Below, piece after piece: positions 43,901 through 46,540 of a DNA stretch of 46,540 nucleotides. Below the pieces are notes generated by a model, which ran no database searches, was not told the DNA's origin, and was given only the letters and a program-made list of their open reading frames with translations. Positions within the stretch are counted from its first letter, which is position 1; every line of letters begins with the position of its first letter. The stretch spans positions 1 to 46,540 of the forward strand of contig CACYSG010000031.1 in NCBI GenBank assembly GCA_902776955.1, written 5' to 3'. This DNA is from an uncultured Bacteroidales bacterium. GTDB lineage: Bacteria > Bacteroidota > Bacteroidia > Bacteroidales > Muribaculaceae. The position numbers were made by a program, and so were the translations under genes.

Positions 43901-43924
43901 ACCCGCAACGATGGAGCAAGTCAC

Positions 43925-44006
43925 GCGCCTGTGGCGAAATTGGTAGACGCGCCAGACTTAGGATCTGGTAACTCCGGTTGTGTAGGTTCGAGTCCTATCA
44001 GGCGCA
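43925..44006 (+). tRNA. tRNA-Leu (anticodon TAG)
   Basis: 82 bases with a long variable arm. The acceptor GCGCCTG pairs with CAGGCGC, discriminator A. The anticodon stem CCAGA/TCTGG encloses loop CTTAGGA, giving anticodon TAG. The T-loop is TTCGAGT. CCA is not fully encoded. The last 16 paired bases (43990-44005) are repeated at 46098-46113. Confidence 0.96.
43990..44005. repeat. Putative attachment site in tRNA-Leu 3' end
   Basis: GAGTCCTATCAGGCGC, part of the T-arm and the acceptor strand, occurs again exactly at 46098-46113 in the same orientation. The two copies bound a 2.1-kb accessory segment. Confidence 0.8.
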
Positions 44007-44010
44007 CCGG

Positions 44011-44050
44011 AATCACATCGCACTAATAATCAGTGCGATGTGATTTTTTG
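44011..44050 (+). terminator. Terminator of tRNA-Leu
   Basis: AATCACATCGCACT pairs with its exact reverse complement at 44032-44045, followed by a run of T residues. Confidence 0.92.
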
Positions 44051-44060
44051 ATTGTAAAAC

Positions 44061-44159
44061 ATTGTGAGATTTCTATAGGATTTGAAGAAATAAATTGTGA
44101 GATTTCTACAGAATTTCCGTAAAAACATTGTGAGATTTGCCCAAAATGGTTGTTGCGGT
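44061..44159. repeat. 33-bp period tandem repeats downstream of the DUF234 ATPase gene
   Basis: ATTGTGAGATTT starts at 44061, 44094 and 44127, exactly 33 bases apart; the rest of each unit diverges (TTCTATAGG, TTCTACAGA). The stretch 44160-44268 holds only a hairpin, TGGAATAT/ATATTCCA (44185-44220), which may end the minus-strand gene. Confidence 0.9.
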
Positions 44160-44268
44160 TGGTGAATTAATCAGATGTTTATAGTGGAATATATTTGTGT
44201 ACTGTTACAAAAATATTCCATATCTTGAACAACTCATTTCGGCCGAGGGGGCGGGATGATTAAGGTCA

Positions 44269-45666
44269 TTACTTGAAAAGGTCGTGGAGGGTGACCTGAC
44301 GGTGGATAAGGTTGATGGAATGTTGGTTGGGTGTGAGGCCGTTGGCAGTAATCATCACGGGCTGGATGAGGACTCGTTTCTTAATTGTGTCACGCAATAC
44401 ATCCATTTTATTTCGGATTGATGCTGCTGTGGCAGCGGTGAATGCGAATGGCCTTCGAGTGTATTTAGCCTCACACAAGTTGACAACTTTGTCGCCACGA
44501 ATTATCACCAAGTCAATCTGTGCTTTGCTTGAAGTGAATCCCATGGCCTGGGTGCTAACTCCTTCGATTCCTAATGACCGCTTCATCTGCGGCAAATGAG
44601 CCAGACAGAGCCTCTCAAACGACAAGCCACACCAAGTGTTATAGGCGGGCGTCTCCATCATGTGCATCCATGTGTCGGAGTCATAGAACTGCTTGTTGTG
44701 GATGAATGCGAAATAGAAAATAGTATAGAAGTCGATTAGTTGATAGATTTCGGTGGCCTCACCAAGAGAACGGTAAGTCCTGATAAAACCGCACTGTTCC
44801 AGTTCATCAAGCCTATTGGTGAGACTGCCTCCATTGCTCATGCCCGTCGCTTCTATTATTTGGTTTCGAGTCAACCCTTGACGTTTTGCTGAGAGCGCTT
44901 TGACTATCTTGATGTGATCCCCGCTTGATTTAAATAATGATGCGTATAGGTCTTGAAATTCCGTCTCAAGCAATGGCGACTCGTTAAAAAACAATGCATC
45001 CATGTTCTGAGCCAGACTCAGGGCAGGGGAGAGTAAATCCAAGTAATAGGGAATGCCGCCCAATGACATATAGCATTCGGCTATCATGTCCTCCTCCCAC
45101 TGGATTCCACGATTCATCAAGAACTGCTGTACCTCGTTAAGCGTAAACGGATTGATCTTGATGCGGAATGTCAAGCGGTTGTGCAATCCTCCATGATTAC
45201 GAACTATCTTCTTAACCAGCCATGAAGCAGCAGAACCGCAAACGATTAATAAAATGTCTTCGCGTGCTGAGGCCCAACTATTCCAAAACCATTCCAGAGC
45301 CTTGACGAAATCACTTTTAGCGGTATCCATCCAAGGCAATTCATCAAGAAATATGACTTTACGCTTACTTTGATTGTGCTCTAGTAATGTGATTAAAGCC
45401 CCAAAAGCATCTAACCAATTGCTATGAGGCTTTAAACCGTCAAGTCCATAGCGCACCAGTGAGGCATCAAAATTGAATAATTGTTCCTGCCGTGTTCCAC
45501 GAGCGATGCCTGTCACCTGAAAAGCAAATTCGTTATGGAAAAACTCCCTGATGAGAAATGTCTTGCCCACGCGACGGCGTCCATAAACCATCACAAACTC
45601 GCTGCGCCCAGAGTCGCGGAGGCGCTCCAGTTCACTGATTTCAGCATTACGACCGATAATTTTCAT
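44269..45666 (-). CDS. Archaeal-type AAA ATPase with C-terminal DUF234 nuclease-like domain
   Basis: The protein has 465 residues from the ATG at 45666, where the conserved N-terminus MKIIGRNAEISELERL begins. Walker A is GRRRVGKT (29-36) and Walker B is VIFLDELPW near residue 105, with a sensor-like CGSAASW near 142. A winged-helix region follows (LTRNQIIEATGMSNGGSLTN). The C-terminal ~120 residues carry a PD-(D/E)xK-type signature QIDLVI ... NLCEAKY (Asp, then Glu-x-Lys), as in DUF234, with the catalytic residues intact. It is the only gene in a segment bounded by copies of the tRNA-Leu 3' end. The upstream region has 51-bp periodic repeats, and a -7 box TATCTTTGC lies at 45689-45697 on the minus strand. 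Members of this family are frequent in variable loci; whether they act in defence, regulation or element upkeep is open. Confidence 0.9.
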   Translation of the reverse strand: MKIIGRNAEISELERLRDSGRSEFVMVYGRRRVGKTFLIREFFHNEFAFQVTGIARGTRQEQLFNFDASLVRYGLDGLKPHSNWLDAFGALITLLEHNQSKRKVIFLDELPWMDTAKSDFVKALEWFWNSWASAREDILLIVCGSAASWLVKKIVRNHGGLHNRLTFRIKINPFTLNEVQQFLMNRGIQWEEDMIAECYMSLGGIPYYLDLLSPALSLAQNMDALFFNESPLLETEFQDLYASLFKSSGDHIKIVKALSAKRQGLTRNQIIEATGMSNGGSLTNRLDELEQCGFIRTYRSLGEATEIYQLIDFYTIFYFAFIHNKQFYDSDTWMHMMETPAYNTWCGLSFERLCLAHLPQMKRSLGIEGVSTQAMGFTSSKAQIDLVIIRGDKVVNLCEAKYTRRPFAFTAATAASIRNKMDVLRDTIKKRVLIQPVMITANGLTPNQHSINLIHRQVTLHDLFK

Positions 45667-45683
45667 AGCGTCTATTGTTGATT

Positions 45684-45860
45684 TAGCCGCAAAGATAACA
45701 AAAATTTCATTTTTAGCCAAGTTTTTATCACATAATTAGCTGAAATCAAAAATTTGTACAATATTTAGCCAAATATCTTATGATAGTTGGCTTAAATTAA
45801 AGAATTTGTTCACATCTAGCTGATTTTATTACAATAATCGGCTGAAATCAAAGAAATGTA
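45684..45860. repeat. 51-bp period repeats upstream of the DUF234 ATPase gene
   Basis: TAGCY-like cores occur at 45684, 45714, 45737, 45766, 45788, 45817 and 45839, mostly alternating 22 and 29 bases apart, i.e. a 51-bp unit. The full unit reads TTAGCTGAAATCAAAAATTT with a second TTAGCC half-site. They cover the promoter region of the ATPase. Confidence 0.8.
45689..45697 (-). promoter_or_regulatory. -7 promoter element of the DUF234 ATPase gene
   Basis: TATCTTTGC-type box on the minus strand, 23 bases before the start codon and inside the first repeat unit. Confidence 0.6.
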
Positions 45861-45964
45861 GATTTTAGGGCGGTATGTCATTAATTTTTCTGCTTTCCGC
45901 CCGAAAGTCTGCATTTAGATTGGAGTTAGATAGTTACATTCATCTTGATAATAATCACATTTTC

Positions 45965-45990
45965 TGGGGGGCGTGCGCTCCCCCTTTTTT
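45965..45990 (+). terminator. Orphan terminator-like hairpin
   Basis: GGGGG (45966-45971) and CCCCC enclose a GCGTGCGCT loop region, followed by six T residues. No plus-strand gene ends here, so it may be a leftover of a lost gene. The rest of 45861-46097 shows no gene. Confidence 0.55.
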
Positions 45991-46097
45991 CGCCGTCGGA
46001 TGCCTTTAGACGCCCTTAAACATCTCATCGGCTTGCTGGAAAATGCTGTCAATCAGGCGTTGAGGGGCTTTTAAAGTGTTTTGGGAGGTGCGAACTT

Positions 46098-46113
46098 GAG
46101 TCCTATCAGGCGC
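46098..46113. repeat. Putative second attachment site (tRNA-Leu 3' fragment)
   Basis: An exact 16-base copy of the tRNA-Leu 3' end, without the rest of a tRNA. It marks the right edge of the mini-island. Confidence 0.8.
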
Positions 46114-46118
46114 GCACA

Positions 46119-46152
46119 GAAAACAAAAACCCGCTGAAATTTCAGCGGGTTC
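46119..46152 (-). terminator. Terminator of the last dockerin gene
   Basis: On the minus strand, AACCCGCTGAAA pairs with TTTCAGCGGGTT, followed by TTTGTTTT. It lies about 80 bases after the stop codon at 46234. Confidence 0.85.
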
Positions 46153-46233
46153 TTCACTGGATTTTATAAAGAAGGTTTTTATGGAGCTTGCGCTCACACT
46201 TCAACTGCATTTCCTCCTTGAAAATATCAAAGA

Positions 46234-46540
46234 TTAGTTCTCGGGCCAGCTATCAGTAAGCAGGAAATTAATGAGTAATGTCAAATCAGAGATGCTCACT
46301 TCTTGGTTGCCATCAGTATCGGCACAGATGTTGCAAATCTGCGTCTCGGGATTGAGCATATAGCCAATCAAGGTGGTTACGTCATTGATGTTCACAACGT
46401 TGTCATGATTAACGTCGCCCAGTTGATAGCCATGTTCGCCACCTTCACCATGCAGGACAACGGTCTTGGCCTTGCTCCAAGGGCTCCAGGTGTCGTCGGT
46501 GTAATGGGCCTTCACGCGGAAGAAGAAGGTGCCGCCGGCT
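46234..46540 (-). CDS. C-terminal part of a secreted dockerin protein (cut by the window edge)
   Basis: 102 residues are visible and the frame stays open to the window end. The first ~40 residues (GGTFFFRVKAHYTDDTWSPW) look like the last strand pair of a fibronectin-type domain. The last ~60 form a dockerin pair: DVNHDNVVNIND and DTDGNQEVSISD, each with a hydrophobic helix (VTTLIGYML, LTLLINFLL). There is no sorting tail after the dockerin. The catalytic or binding part lies beyond the window, so its role cannot be read here. It is followed by a strong terminator and lies just outside the tRNA-bounded mini-island. Confidence 0.88.
   Translation of the reverse strand, partial: AGGTFFFRVKAHYTDDTWSPWSKAKTVVLHGEGGEHGYQLGDVNHDNVVNINDVTTLIGYMLNPETQICNICADTDGNQEVSISDLTLLINFLLTDSWPEN

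Noticed and set aside
44061-44159. 33-bp periodic repeats as a CRISPR array
   Set aside because: Only ~12-15 bases of each unit are conserved, there are three units, no clean repeat/spacer division exists, and no cas gene is nearby.
46098-46113. Second complete tRNA-Leu gene
   Set aside because: Only 16 bases match; no D-arm, anticodon arm or 5' acceptor strand precedes them.
46006-46197. 63-codon minus-strand frame spanning the second attachment site
   Set aside because: It crosses the tRNA fragment and the terminator hairpin, so it is not a plausible gene.

Overview
The window looks like a chromosomal segment of a gut or rumen Bacteroidales bacterium, most likely Muribaculaceae- or Prevotella-like. 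The signs are Bacteroidetes promoters (TAnnTTTGC near -7, few Shine-Dalgarno sequences), lineage families (DUF4491, DUF3256, BspA-like LRR proteins, Omp28-related protein, GldE-like CBS protein) and secreted proteins with type IX-like C-terminal tails. This assignment rests on gene content only; there is no rRNA gene in the window.

Layout. 0-4.5 kb (minus strand): a GYF/dispanin-like membrane protein, a zinc-ribbon coiled-coil protein, Nif3 and aspS. 4.6-11.2 kb: tRNA-Pro, an Omp28-like dockerin protein, tRNA-Asp and a 1260-residue BspA-like dockerin protein. 11.2-18.9 kb (minus): gldE-like, lptC, an outer-membrane beta-barrel protein, coaX, a small membrane protein, divIC, trmD, a secreted phosphoesterase with a dockerin, and DUF4491. 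19.1-21.7 kb: two tandem MINPP-like histidine phosphatases. 21.8-25.4 kb: an accessory block with a glycosyltransferase and an AAA ATPase inside several nested repeat types. 25.5-28.1 kb: pckA and slyD. 28.5-38.6 kb: three large secreted proteins, two of which carry LRRs, a dockerin, a cohesin-like module and a C-terminal sorting tail. 38.6-43.8 kb: trmB, mrp, an M48 lipoprotein, DUF3256, xseA and xseB, with a miniature element between the last two. 43.9-46.1 kb: tRNA-Leu followed by a 2.1-kb mini-island carrying one ATPase/DUF234 gene. The end of another dockerin protein closes the window.

How the genes fit together. The housekeeping genes serve tRNA charging and methylation, CoA synthesis, LPS export, division, gluconeogenesis and DNA repair. 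Among them lie six secreted proteins with type I dockerin-like calcium-loop pairs. Two of these also carry a cohesin-like beta-sandwich and a T9SS-like tail, which suggests a surface assembly system in which tailed scaffold proteins could hold tail-less dockerin proteins (Omp28-like, LRR, phosphoesterase). This is the best candidate for an undescribed system. The second theme is small repeats and mobile DNA: two ATPase genes with their own repeat arrays, a tRNA-bounded mini-island, a two-copy MITE (one copy apparently inserted into a palindromic repeat), orphan REP-like hairpins, and 7-bp or 9-bp tandem arrays between genes.
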